Assembly: GCA_900769285.1 (NCBI GenBank)
Contig: CAAGGB010000081.1
Location: forward strand, 1-8,824
Length of the DNA stretch: 8,824 nucleotides
Direction of reading: 5' to 3'
Origin: Victivallales bacterium
Lineage (GTDB): Bacteria; Verrucomicrobiota; Lentisphaeria; Oligosphaerales; Oligosphaeraceae
Part shown: positions 1-6,338 of the stretch, in pieces
Position numbering within the stretch: the first letter of the stretch is position 1
How the letters are laid out: every line of letters starts with the position of its first letter
Notes under the pieces: model-generated
Seen by the model: the letters and a program-made list of their open reading frames with translations, nothing else
What the model was told of the DNA's origin: nothing
Database searches by the model: none
Made by a program: the position numbers and the translations under genes

Positions 1-1198
1 ACCAGAAGATGGGTGTGCCGTCGTGGTCGATGGTCATGGAGCTGTACATGGAGATTTCCTTGCGCGTCAGGGTGGCGTTGCCATTGTCCATGAAAGGCTC
101 CGGCTCGGAGAACCAGACAGGCTGGTGGGCATCCGGACGGAATTCCCCCTTGAGCAGATAAAGCGGATTGCGCCAGTTCCAGTCAATCTGCGGACGGTCC
201 GTGCCGTGGAAGCCGTCGTGGCAATGGGCAAAAAGCACATACTCCGTCTCGGAGATGCGGAACATCGGACACGGGCTGAGCGGATGGCGGATACCCTCGC
301 CGCCGTCACGGAAGCGCAGCATCTCCGTCGGACGCCAGGTGACGCCGCCATCCGGCGAGACGCTGTACCAGATGTGCCCCTCGACCGTGCGCATGACACA
401 GAAGAGCCGTCCGTCCGGGAGCTCGCAGAGGGCCGGCTCCTCGCCGCTGCGTCGGGTGGGGTCGGCGTGCTGGGGGGCGGAGAGCGCCTCGTCGCCCTGG
501 GCCAGGAACGTGAGCTTGAGGTCAGCGGGGGCGGGGTCGTCGTCGAGGTTGTCCAGGGAGAAGAATTCGCAGCTGCACTGGCGGTCGACCCATGGAGCGC
601 CGGGTCTGGCGGCGTAGCGCGGATGGATCCAGCCGTGCGAATAGCCCATGATGACGCGTCCGGAGGCGAGGCGGGTGGCGTCCTGCCAGACGACCCAGTC
701 GACGGTCTGGGTGGGGTCGTCGAGGTCGTACTGGCTGCGCGGGAGGTCGCGGATGGCCTCGTCGGACCAGGTCTGGCCGCAGTCGTCGGAGCAGAGGATG
801 GCCATGCGTCCGCGCTGGTGCGTCTCGTGGTTTCCGGCGTGCTTGTTGTAGATGACGTAGATGCGTCCGGACCTGGAGACGGCGGCGGCGGCCCAGGAGC
901 CCATGTTCTTGCCGGACTCGCGGTCGATGGGGTCACGGAGGAGGCACTGGGGCGTCGTCCAGGTGAGTCCGCCGTTGAAGCTACGCGAGAACATGGGGCG
1001 CTGCGTATGGGTGCACTCGAATTCGCTCATGGTCCACAGGGCGCAAAGATTGCCGTCCTTGGCGCGGAACACATGGAGATGCTCGTTGCCGTGGTCGTCA
1101 TGGCCGGCCTCGGCATGAGGCGCATAAATCACATAGTCCGGGTTGGTGCGTCGAATCTCACGGAACAGATAGTCTTCGGAAAGGCTGATGTCGCTCAT
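1..1198 (-). CDS. BNR/Asp-box sialidase-like protein, 3' end beyond the left edge (partial)
   Basis: The reading frame stays open from the ATG at 1198 down to base 1, giving 399 visible residues without a stop, so the C-terminus lies outside the window. Three Asp-box motifs (S-x-D-x-G-x-T-W type) are visible: SFNGGLTW (73-80), SDDCGQTW (137-144) and SPDGGVTW (281-288). The stretch EEPALCELPDGRLFCVMR (253-270) matches the conserved E-P...ELPDGRL...R strand of bacterial sialidase-fold proteins. This indicates a six-bladed beta-propeller of the exo-alpha-sialidase/BNR group. The classical N-terminal FRIP arginine motif is not visible and no signal peptide precedes the domain, so true sialidase (GH33) activity is uncertain; many such proteins act on other glycans or are uncharacterised. 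An AAGGGA ribosome binding site lies about 7 bases before the ATG. The gene follows the oxidoreductase gene on the same strand after 159 bases and may have its own promoter. Confidence 0.85.
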   Translation of the reverse strand, partial: MSDISLSEDYLFREIRRTNPDYVIYAPHAEAGHDDHGNEHLHVFRAKDGNLCALWTMSEFECTHTQRPMFSRSFNGGLTWTTPQCLLRDPIDRESGKNMGSWAAAAVSRSGRIYVIYNKHAGNHETHQRGRMAILCSDDCGQTWSDEAIRDLPRSQYDLDDPTQTVDWVVWQDATRLASGRVIMGYSHGWIHPRYAARPGAPWVDRQCSCEFFSLDNLDDDPAPADLKLTFLAQGDEALSAPQHADPTRRSGEEPALCELPDGRLFCVMRTVEGHIWYSVSPDGGVTWRPTEMLRFRDGGEGIRHPLSPCPMFRISETEYVLFAHCHDGFHGTDRPQIDWNWRNPLYLLKGEFRPDAHQPVWFSEPEPFMDNGNATLTRKEISMYSSMTIDHDGTPIFW

Positions 1199-1270
1199 GG
1201 TGATTTCCCTTGCTGCTGGCGACCGCGGCGCCGGCCACCTCGGCCAGGCGTCCCATATACGGTCAGGCAC

Positions 1271-1276
1271 AATATA
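1271..1276 (-). promoter_or_regulatory. Possible -10 box for the sialidase-like gene
   Basis: Read on the minus strand, TATATT (5 of 6 bases of the sigma-70 -10 consensus) lies about 72 bases upstream of the start of the sialidase-like gene. The same hexamer is the -10 box proposed for the main operon. No convincing -35 hexamer is seen 16-18 bases upstream, so it is either an activator-dependent promoter or a chance match in an otherwise GC-rich gap. Confidence 0.3.
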
Positions 1277-1304
1277 GCCGCCGTCGGGAATAAAGCGACT
1301 GACG

Positions 1305-1346
1305 GCCGCATGGGCGGCGGCGAATTTGCGCCATCGTCCATGCGGC
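1305..1346 (-). terminator. Hairpin after the oxidoreductase gene, possible operon end
   Basis: Arms GCCGCATGG (1305-1313) and CCATGCGGC (1338-1346) are perfectly complementary over 9 bp. An inner stem, GGCG (1319-1322) with CGCC (1329-1332), closes a 6-base loop and is separated from the outer stem by a symmetric 5/5 internal loop. The structure begins about 12 bases after the oxidoreductase stop codon. On the minus strand only a weak T-rich stretch (CTTTATT) follows, about 9 bases beyond the stem, so it is not a classical intrinsic terminator. It could instead stabilise the 3' end of the operon transcript or be a weak terminator before the sialidase-like gene. Confidence 0.4.
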
Positions 1347-1357
1347 AGCGGCCTGTC

Positions 1358-2434
1358 TCAGATGCGGACGGGCTGTCCGGAGGCGATGCTGCTGTAGCAG
1401 GCGTTCATGAACTCGATGGTCTTGCGGTGCCAACGGAGGTTGATCTGGGGCGTCTTGCCGTTGCGGATGCAGTCGACGAACTCGTCGATGAGTCCGATCC
1501 ACTCGTCAAAGTAGGTGTACTGGACGGTGTAGCGGTCATTGGGTGCGCCGTTGTGGTAGACGTTGGGCCCGAAGCAGTCGCACTGGAGCATGCCCTTCTC
1601 GCCGGTGATGGTGACGTTGACCTCCATGCGCTTGGGGAAAACCTCCCAGCCGGGGGCAGGTACGCGGAGACGCTCCTCGAGCCGCGACCAGGATGGGTCG
1701 AAGAGGAACGCGGTGCCGTCGGACATGCGCCCGGCGGCCAGGAGCATGTCCTCGACGGCCAGGTCGGGTCGGAGGTTGGGCGCGACCTGCGCGAAGACGT
1801 CGGCGAAGTCGGCGCCGGTGAGCCAGCGGGCGAGGTCGAAGACGTGGGGGTGGTCGCAGAGGGCGCCGCCGCGGAAGCGCGGGTCGCCGGGGGCGAGCGG
1901 GACGCGCCGTCCGTAGCTCTGCTCGGGGCTGCCCTGCCAGGGGAAGGCCCAGACGGGCGACAGGGTGATGTTGGTCGCCTGGATGGCGCAGATGCGCCCC
2001 AGCTCGCCGCCGGCGATGATTTCCTTGAGTCGTCGGACGACGGGGTTGTAGTGCATTTCGAGCTCGATCTGGCAGACGACGCCGGCCTTCTCGACCATGG
2101 CGACCATCTGGTCGTACTCGTCCATGTCGAAGGTGGGTATCTTCATGGAGAGGATGTGGATGCCACGGCTGGCGCAGAACGCCATCTGCTCGAGGTGGCG
2201 GCTGTTGGCCGAGGCGATGACGATGGCCTCGATGTCGGGATGCTCCTCGAGCATCTTCTCGGCGGAGAGGTAGCAGGGGACGCCGGTCTTGTAGAGCTCG
2301 TAGATGTCCTTGGCCTCCTGGTCTTCGGCGCAGGAGGCGACCCAGTCGAGCTTGCGGTTGTCGCGGAGCGTCTGGTAGTACTTGCGGGTATGGCCGTGGG
2401 TCATGCCCATCATCGCGATTTTCACTGGTTTCAT
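1358..2434 (-). CDS. Gfo/Idh/MocA-family oxidoreductase
   Basis: 358 residues, a normal length for this NAD(P)-dependent sugar or cyclitol dehydrogenase family. The N-terminal half is a Rossmann domain: beta strand KIAMMG followed by a modified glycine loop (G10-M-T-H-G14-H), then a beta strand with IVIASANSRH (71-80). The usual EKP catalytic motif reads MKIP (97-100), so the lysine (K98) is kept and the glutamate replaced. The C-terminal domain carries GGALCDHPHVFDLARWLTG (189-207), corresponding to the family's GG..LxDxGxHxxDxxxWLTG, with D194, H197 and D200; the D-to-H spacing is one residue shorter than usual. The chosen ATG at 2434 has GAGG 6 bases upstream and follows the preceding stop by 13 bases; longer readings would run into the upstream gene. 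It is the last gene of the tightly packed operon. A role in oxidising or epimerising the sugar released by the glycosidase is inferred; the substrate cannot be read from the sequence. Confidence 0.9.
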   Translation of the reverse strand: MKPVKIAMMGMTHGHTRKYYQTLRDNRKLDWVASCAEDQEAKDIYELYKTGVPCYLSAEKMLEEHPDIEAIVIASANSRHLEQMAFCASRGIHILSMKIPTFDMDEYDQMVAMVEKAGVVCQIELEMHYNPVVRRLKEIIAGGELGRICAIQATNITLSPVWAFPWQGSPEQSYGRRVPLAPGDPRFRGGALCDHPHVFDLARWLTGADFADVFAQVAPNLRPDLAVEDMLLAAGRMSDGTAFLFDPSWSRLEERLRVPAPGWEVFPKRMEVNVTITGEKGMLQCDCFGPNVYHNGAPNDRYTVQYTYFDEWIGLIDEFVDCIRNGKTPQINLRWHRKTIEFMNACYSSIASGQPVRI

Positions 2435-2447
2435 GGGATGCCTCGCT

Positions 2448-3164
2448 TCAGAATTCGACGGTTGCGCCTTGCTCTGCCGCCTTGAGTGCGGCCCTGGCCT
2501 GCTCCAGACTGCGGCTGCCGGCCTCGCGCCAGCAGTCGCCCATCTCGGGATGGAGCAGGACGGCGTACGCGGCGCGCACGGTCCAGATGCCCTCGTCGGG
2601 GAGGCCATAGAGCTCGAAGTCGGTGTCGGTGAACTGCCTGGCGCCCTGTTCGCCCCACAGGTAGATGGAGGACTGCGGGACCTGCGTGTCGACGGTGCGG
2701 TCGGAGGCCACGCCGCGGCGCGCGATGACCTCGTGGCGGTCGACGGGCGCCGTGCCGGCCGGCAGGCCGACGCCGCACTCCACGCAGCCGCTGACGCCGT
2801 TCTCCAGACGGAAGATGACGTTGCAGGCGCGGTTTCCCGGAGCCATGACGGCGTAGAGGCGGACGATGCGGCTGCCGGTGAGGTGGCAGGCCAGGTCGAG
2901 TTCGGCGGCCAGCAGCGGGAGGAGGTCGCCGCCGTCGCGGAAGGTGGCGAAGCGGAGGGTGGAGACGCCCTCGAGCGTGCCGCCGTCGATGATGTTCTTC
3001 AGCTCGGTGAAGCGCCGTTCGCTGCGCCAGCGCAGCAGGGGGATTTCCTGTCCGGAGGGCAGTTGGAGGAGTGGCCAGGGCGTGCCGGGCACGATGGTTC
3101 CCTGTGGCAGGCCGTATTTGTCGCGCAGCCTGCCGAGCGCGTCATTGAGGGTGGTGATGTCCAT
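2448..3164 (-). CDS. Rossmann-less relative of the Gfo/Idh/MocA C-terminal domain
   Basis: 238 residues. It aligns by eye with the C-terminal half of the oxidoreductase encoded just downstream. RRFTELKNIIDGGTLEGV (50-67) matches NPVVRRLKEIIAGGELGRI of that protein; GGDLLPLLAAELDLACHLTG (78-97) matches its GGALCDHPHVFDLARWLTG; the C-terminal ARAALKAAEQGATVEF matches its MNACYSSIASGQPVRI. No nucleotide-binding glycine loop or EKP motif is present; only about 45 residues precede the homologous part. The active-site histidine of the DxGxHxxD motif is also missing (AAELD), so it is unlikely to be a dehydrogenase alone. It may be a structural or substrate-binding partner of the full-length protein (inference). 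The ATG at 3164 lies 1 base after the stop of the SIS gene (TGA-C-ATG), pointing to translational coupling. The frame is intact and ends with its own TGA, so it does not look like a decaying pseudogene. Existing databases may label it hypothetical. Confidence 0.8.
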   Translation of the reverse strand: MDITTLNDALGRLRDKYGLPQGTIVPGTPWPLLQLPSGQEIPLLRWRSERRFTELKNIIDGGTLEGVSTLRFATFRDGGDLLPLLAAELDLACHLTGSRIVRLYAVMAPGNRACNVIFRLENGVSGCVECGVGLPAGTAPVDRHEVIARRGVASDRTVDTQVPQSSIYLWGEQGARQFTDTDFELYGLPDEGIWTVRAAYAVLLHPEMGDCWREAGSRSLEQARAALKAAEQGATVEF

Positions 3165-3165
3165 G

Positions 3166-3924
3166 TCAGAGACTCTTGATGATGGGCTTGTACTTGCGGA
3201 CGAGTTCGGCGTTCTTCTGGTCGCCACCTGGTGTGTTGGCGCTGTTCCAGACGGGCGGCACGACGCCGCGCTCGATGCAGATGCGGCAGCACTCGATTTC
3301 GAGCAGGTGCGCGATGGTGAAGTCGACGACATTGGAGACGGGGCCGATGGGCGTCTCCAGTCCGGGAATGGAGACGATGGCGTCCCCGACGGGATTGTAG
3401 TCGTCGATGCAGACATCGGCGTAGTCGAAGAGGTTCTTGTGGTTGGGGTGTCGGATGAAGTGGTCCGGTGGCATTTCGTTCTGCCAGTGGGAGCTGGCGA
3501 CGGCGATGATGCGCGCGCCCCGTGCCTTGGCCTCGTCGGCGGCGTCGATGGTGGCGGGGTTGATGCCGATGTTGTGGAAGATGATGAGGAGGTCTCCGGG
3601 CTGGAGGTCATAGTACTTGATGATGGAGCGTCCGAAGTTGACGGTGCGTTCCAGCTCGAGGTACTTGAGGGCCTGGTTGAAGACGGAGAGCGCAGTCTCC
3701 ATGAGGGGATTGATGTTGGCGAGTCCGCCGGCGCGGAAGAACATCTCGCCCATGGCGAGGGTGGTGTGGCCGCCGCCGGCGTAGACGTTGATGAGTCGTC
3801 CCTGCTCGATGGCGTCGGCCATGAGCTCGGCGGCGCGGTGGATGTTGCCGTCCTGCTCGGCGACGACGCGGCGGATGTTGGCGATGGCCGCGTCCACGTA
3901 TCCGAAGTCCTTGATTTGGCTCAT
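3166..3924 (-). CDS. SIS-domain phosphosugar-binding protein (COG4821/UPF0309 type)
   Basis: 252 residues, the usual size for the UPF0309/COG4821 group of sugar-isomerase-fold proteins. Recognisable family landmarks in order: VYAGGGHTTLAMGEMFFRAGGLANINP (48-73, family form GSGHS...E.F.RAGGL..VNPI), LELER (89-93), YDLQPGDLLIIFHNIGINP (105-123), EAKARGARIIAVAS (131-144), ADVCIDDYNPVGDA (169-182, family form ADVVIDNGGPVGDA), the VGP-type IGPVSNVV (193-200) and the C-terminal SANTPGGD...N (228-238). SIS proteins bind phosphorylated sugars or sugar-like ligands, as isomerases or as binding domains. The phosphate-contacting SNSG loop of the family reads HNIG here (117-120), an unusual change. The ATG at 3924 is preceded by GGGAG about 8 bases upstream and lies 44 bases after the glycosidase stop; the frame's upstream extension overlaps the glycosidase and is rejected. 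Probably cytoplasmic; the reaction is unknown. Confidence 0.88.
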   Translation of the reverse strand: MSQIKDFGYVDAAIANIRRVVAEQDGNIHRAAELMADAIEQGRLINVYAGGGHTTLAMGEMFFRAGGLANINPLMETALSVFNQALKYLELERTVNFGRSIIKYYDLQPGDLLIIFHNIGINPATIDAADEAKARGARIIAVASSHWQNEMPPDHFIRHPNHKNLFDYADVCIDDYNPVGDAIVSIPGLETPIGPVSNVVDFTIAHLLEIECCRICIERGVVPPVWNSANTPGGDQKNAELVRKYKPIIKSL

Positions 3925-3968
3925 GTGGTGGTCTCCCGTTCTGTTGCTGGTTGGTTGTCGTGGTTCGG

Positions 3969-6338
3969 TCAGTCGGCCTCGTCGCGGGCCGCCATGAGTT
4001 TGGCGAGCGTCTCGGCGAGGCTGCAGAGTGTCTGCGGCAGCTCGCGCAGGGCGCGTCCGTGGTCGGGGGCCATGTCGGCCAGCGGCCGGTCGTAGAAGTC
4101 GTCGCGGATGGCCGCGAGCCGGTTCCGGAGCTCGTCGGCGCCGAAATGCGACGGCGCGGCCCGTCCGGCGGCGAGCCGTGCCCGGAGGCGGTCGTGGTGC
4201 GCCTTGAGGGCGGGCTCGTAGCAGGCGCGCGCCAACTCGTAGATGAAGCTGCGGCAGTAGCAATTCTCGGCGTTTCCCTTGAGGGTGTGCTCGAAGTTGG
4301 GGTTGGTCGGGTGCTTGCGGCGCAGCCGCTCCAGGCTGTCGTTGAGCGAGAAGTCGGCGGAGACCTCCAGCAGCCGGGTGAAGTCGGCGGCGAACGTCTC
4401 CAGCAGAGCGAGGTGTCGCTCCAGCCAGTCCTGGGCGATGGCGCCGCCGCGCTTCAGCAGGGGCTGGGGCAGCTCGTCGCGCCAGGCGTCCTGGGCGAGC
4501 AGCGTCACGCCGAGCCCCGCCTCCATCAGCCGTATCCAGACGGTCCGCGCGATGTCGAGCGTGTCGCGCAAAGCCATGTCGCCCAGCGGGCCGCTCTCCG
4601 CGACGTCCGCCAGGCGCAGGAGGATGTCCCTGGCGGCGGGCAGTTGCGGCCAGATGGCGCCGACGACATGGCGGAAGAACTCCTTGAGCCGGTCGTCGGC
4701 ATGGATGAGGATGGCGCCGGCGCCCACGCCCAGCCTGAAGTAGGGGCTGGGGTAGAGCTCGCGGCAGGCATCGTCGTCGGAGCCGCCCCAGCGGCCGTGG
4801 ACGCTGATGGGCAGCAGCTCCCGCCAGATGGCGAGCATGGCCTCGGCCAGTGTGGGCGACGGATAGCGCCGGCGGCAGAAGTCGGGGAGGTGTGCGCCGA
4901 TGTCGGGCTGGTCGGGATTCCAGGCGAGGGTGGGGAAGACGTCGAGCATGAGCGTGTCCTGGTGCGAGTTCTCGGGCCAGAGCACGAGTCCGCGGCACAT
5001 GGGGTCGGCGGCGGCCAGCGGCAGGCGCTCACGGATGAGGTCGACCTGGCCGCGGATTTCGCTCGAGGCCTCGTAGGCCTGGAAGATGCCGAAGATCCAG
5101 GGGAATTTGCCGCAGACGTCCCAGTCGCGGAAGGTGTTTCGCCGCTGAGCCTTGTCGCTCGTGTAGTCGAGGATGACGGTGTTCTCGGGGTTGAGGGTGG
5201 CGATGAGCTCGCGGACCTCCTCGGGCCGCCAGTACATGAAGAAGTCCCAGGAGGCGATGAGGAGCGGCGCGTGGGGCCAGCTTCGGCGGAGTCTGGCGAT
5301 GATGCGCTGGAGGGTGTACAGCTTCATGCGCTGGTTCTCCTCGCGGGTGGGGAAGCAGTTGCGCTCGGCCAGGCCGATGGTGTGGAACATCTCGGGGCTG
5401 CCGTACTCGCGGACGCTGGTCTCGGTCAGGCGGAAGTAGCGCTCGAGGTTCTCGTCTTGGCGGATGTCCCAGACGCGTCCGGTCTCGTCGCCGTAGGTGT
5501 GGGTGCACTGCGGCAGGAAGTCGGGACGGAAATGGTCGAGGAACGCCCGGGGCGTCCGGGAGTACCAGTGCGACATGGTGCCGCAGTCCTCCGGCGCGAA
5601 CAGCCCGCGCTCGCGGCCGTATGCCAGCACCTGCCGGCGCAGCTCGCCGCGCACCTGCAGCGACCAGAAAAGATTGCGGTCGTCGTAGCTGCGCGGGACG
5701 CTCTCCGGCTGGTTCGCCGACGGGTCCGGATACGGCACCACGTCGGGGAACGCCCGCTGGAACAGGTCGTCCTGGCCGATGCGCAGCATCGTCAGGTTCA
5801 GGCGACGCTTCAGCACCCAGTCCAGCTCGCGGCGCCAGTCCTCGAAGTCCCAGTGCTCCGCCTGGAAACGGTCCAGGCTCCGGTGCGCGAAGTAGCGCAG
5901 CCCGCGGTACTGGAAGCGCGGACGCTCCACGACGGCCCAGCCTGACAGGGAGATGGACACGCCCGTCGGCACCACGTCGCCGTCCCAGAAGTAGTGGCAG
6001 CCCGCCGCGCGCTCGAAGAAGTCATAGACGGCATAGAACGCGGCGCGCACGCTGCCGCCCGCCAGCAGCAGCGTCTGGCGGCCGTCGGGCAGACGGTGCG
6101 ACTGCACGTAGTAGTCGTCCTGCCCCAGGCGTAGCCGCGGCTCGGCGAACCGTCCGCCCAGCAGTTCGCCGGCGACCAGCCCGCTCTCCGCCGACGAGCC
6201 GAAGACCACCAGATCCGGCGAGCCGTCGTCCGCCGAGACGATGGCCGGTGTCTCGCCGGTCGTCCGCGTCCACATATCGGCGAACGTCTCCGCCGCCAGC
6301 CGCAGATGCCTGACGTCGCTCTCGACCAGCACCCTCAT
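3969..6338 (-). CDS. GH89-like alpha-N-acetylglucosaminidase (NAGLU family)
   Basis: 789 residues. Three parts resemble NAGLU: an N-terminal alpha/beta domain (about 1-130) ending in GCHYFWDGDVVP; a TIM-barrel catalytic domain (about 140-475) opening with RFQYRGLRYFAHRS and WRRELDWVLKRRLNLTMLRIGQDDLFQR (human counterpart: [28 protein letters not shown]); and an alpha-helical C-terminal domain (about 485-780). The two catalytic glutamates of human NAGLU (E316, E446) have clear counterparts at E325 (GLAERN) and E456 (LWPENSHQ), 131 residues apart against 130. The family hydrolyses terminal alpha-linked GlcNAc; this member is divergent, so the exact sugar is uncertain. No signal peptide or membrane segment is visible, implying a cytoplasmic enzyme, whereas many family members are exported or lysosomal. 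The ATG at 6338 overlaps the stop of the upstream gene (ATGA), with GGGGAGG about 8 bases before it. Second gene of the operon. Confidence 0.82.
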   Translation of the reverse strand: MRVLVESDVRHLRLAAETFADMWTRTTGETPAIVSADDGSPDLVVFGSSAESGLVAGELLGGRFAEPRLRLGQDDYYVQSHRLPDGRQTLLLAGGSVRAAFYAVYDFFERAAGCHYFWDGDVVPTGVSISLSGWAVVERPRFQYRGLRYFAHRSLDRFQAEHWDFEDWRRELDWVLKRRLNLTMLRIGQDDLFQRAFPDVVPYPDPSANQPESVPRSYDDRNLFWSLQVRGELRRQVLAYGRERGLFAPEDCGTMSHWYSRTPRAFLDHFRPDFLPQCTHTYGDETGRVWDIRQDENLERYFRLTETSVREYGSPEMFHTIGLAERNCFPTREENQRMKLYTLQRIIARLRRSWPHAPLLIASWDFFMYWRPEEVRELIATLNPENTVILDYTSDKAQRRNTFRDWDVCGKFPWIFGIFQAYEASSEIRGQVDLIRERLPLAAADPMCRGLVLWPENSHQDTLMLDVFPTLAWNPDQPDIGAHLPDFCRRRYPSPTLAEAMLAIWRELLPISVHGRWGGSDDDACRELYPSPYFRLGVGAGAILIHADDRLKEFFRHVVGAIWPQLPAARDILLRLADVAESGPLGDMALRDTLDIARTVWIRLMEAGLGVTLLAQDAWRDELPQPLLKRGGAIAQDWLERHLALLETFAADFTRLLEVSADFSLNDSLERLRRKHPTNPNFEHTLKGNAENCYCRSFIYELARACYEPALKAHHDRLRARLAAGRAAPSHFGADELRNRLAAIRDDFYDRPLADMAPDHGRALRELPQTLCSLAETLAKLMAARDEAD

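Noticed and set aside
67..936. Minus-strand open frame of 289 codons
   Set aside because: Different frame from the Asp-box protein on the same strand. It is S/T/P/A-rich low-complexity sequence, while the other frame carries the sialidase-fold motifs.
23..2485. Very long plus-strand open frame (820 codons)
   Set aside because: It lies antisense to the sialidase-like and oxidoreductase genes. The product is low-complexity, rich in V, G, D and E, with no recognisable domain: a by-product of GC-rich codon use on the other strand.
3165..3611. Upstream extension of the Rossmann-less protein's frame
   Set aside because: It overlaps the SIS gene and is S/T/P-rich out-of-frame sequence. The ATG at 3164 directly follows the SIS stop.
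2866..4095. Plus-strand open frame (409 codons)
   Set aside because: Antisense to the SIS gene and part of its neighbour, with a D/V/G-rich composition and no domain.
3925..4998. Upstream extension of the SIS-gene frame
   Set aside because: It overlaps the 3' part of the GH89-like gene in another frame and translates to R/P/A-rich sequence. The ATG at 3924 has a good ribosome binding site and begins the family homology.
3951..5945. Long plus-strand open frame (664 codons)
   Set aside because: Antisense to the GH89-like gene, with a biased V/E/G/A-rich translation and no motifs, whereas the minus strand has clear family signatures.
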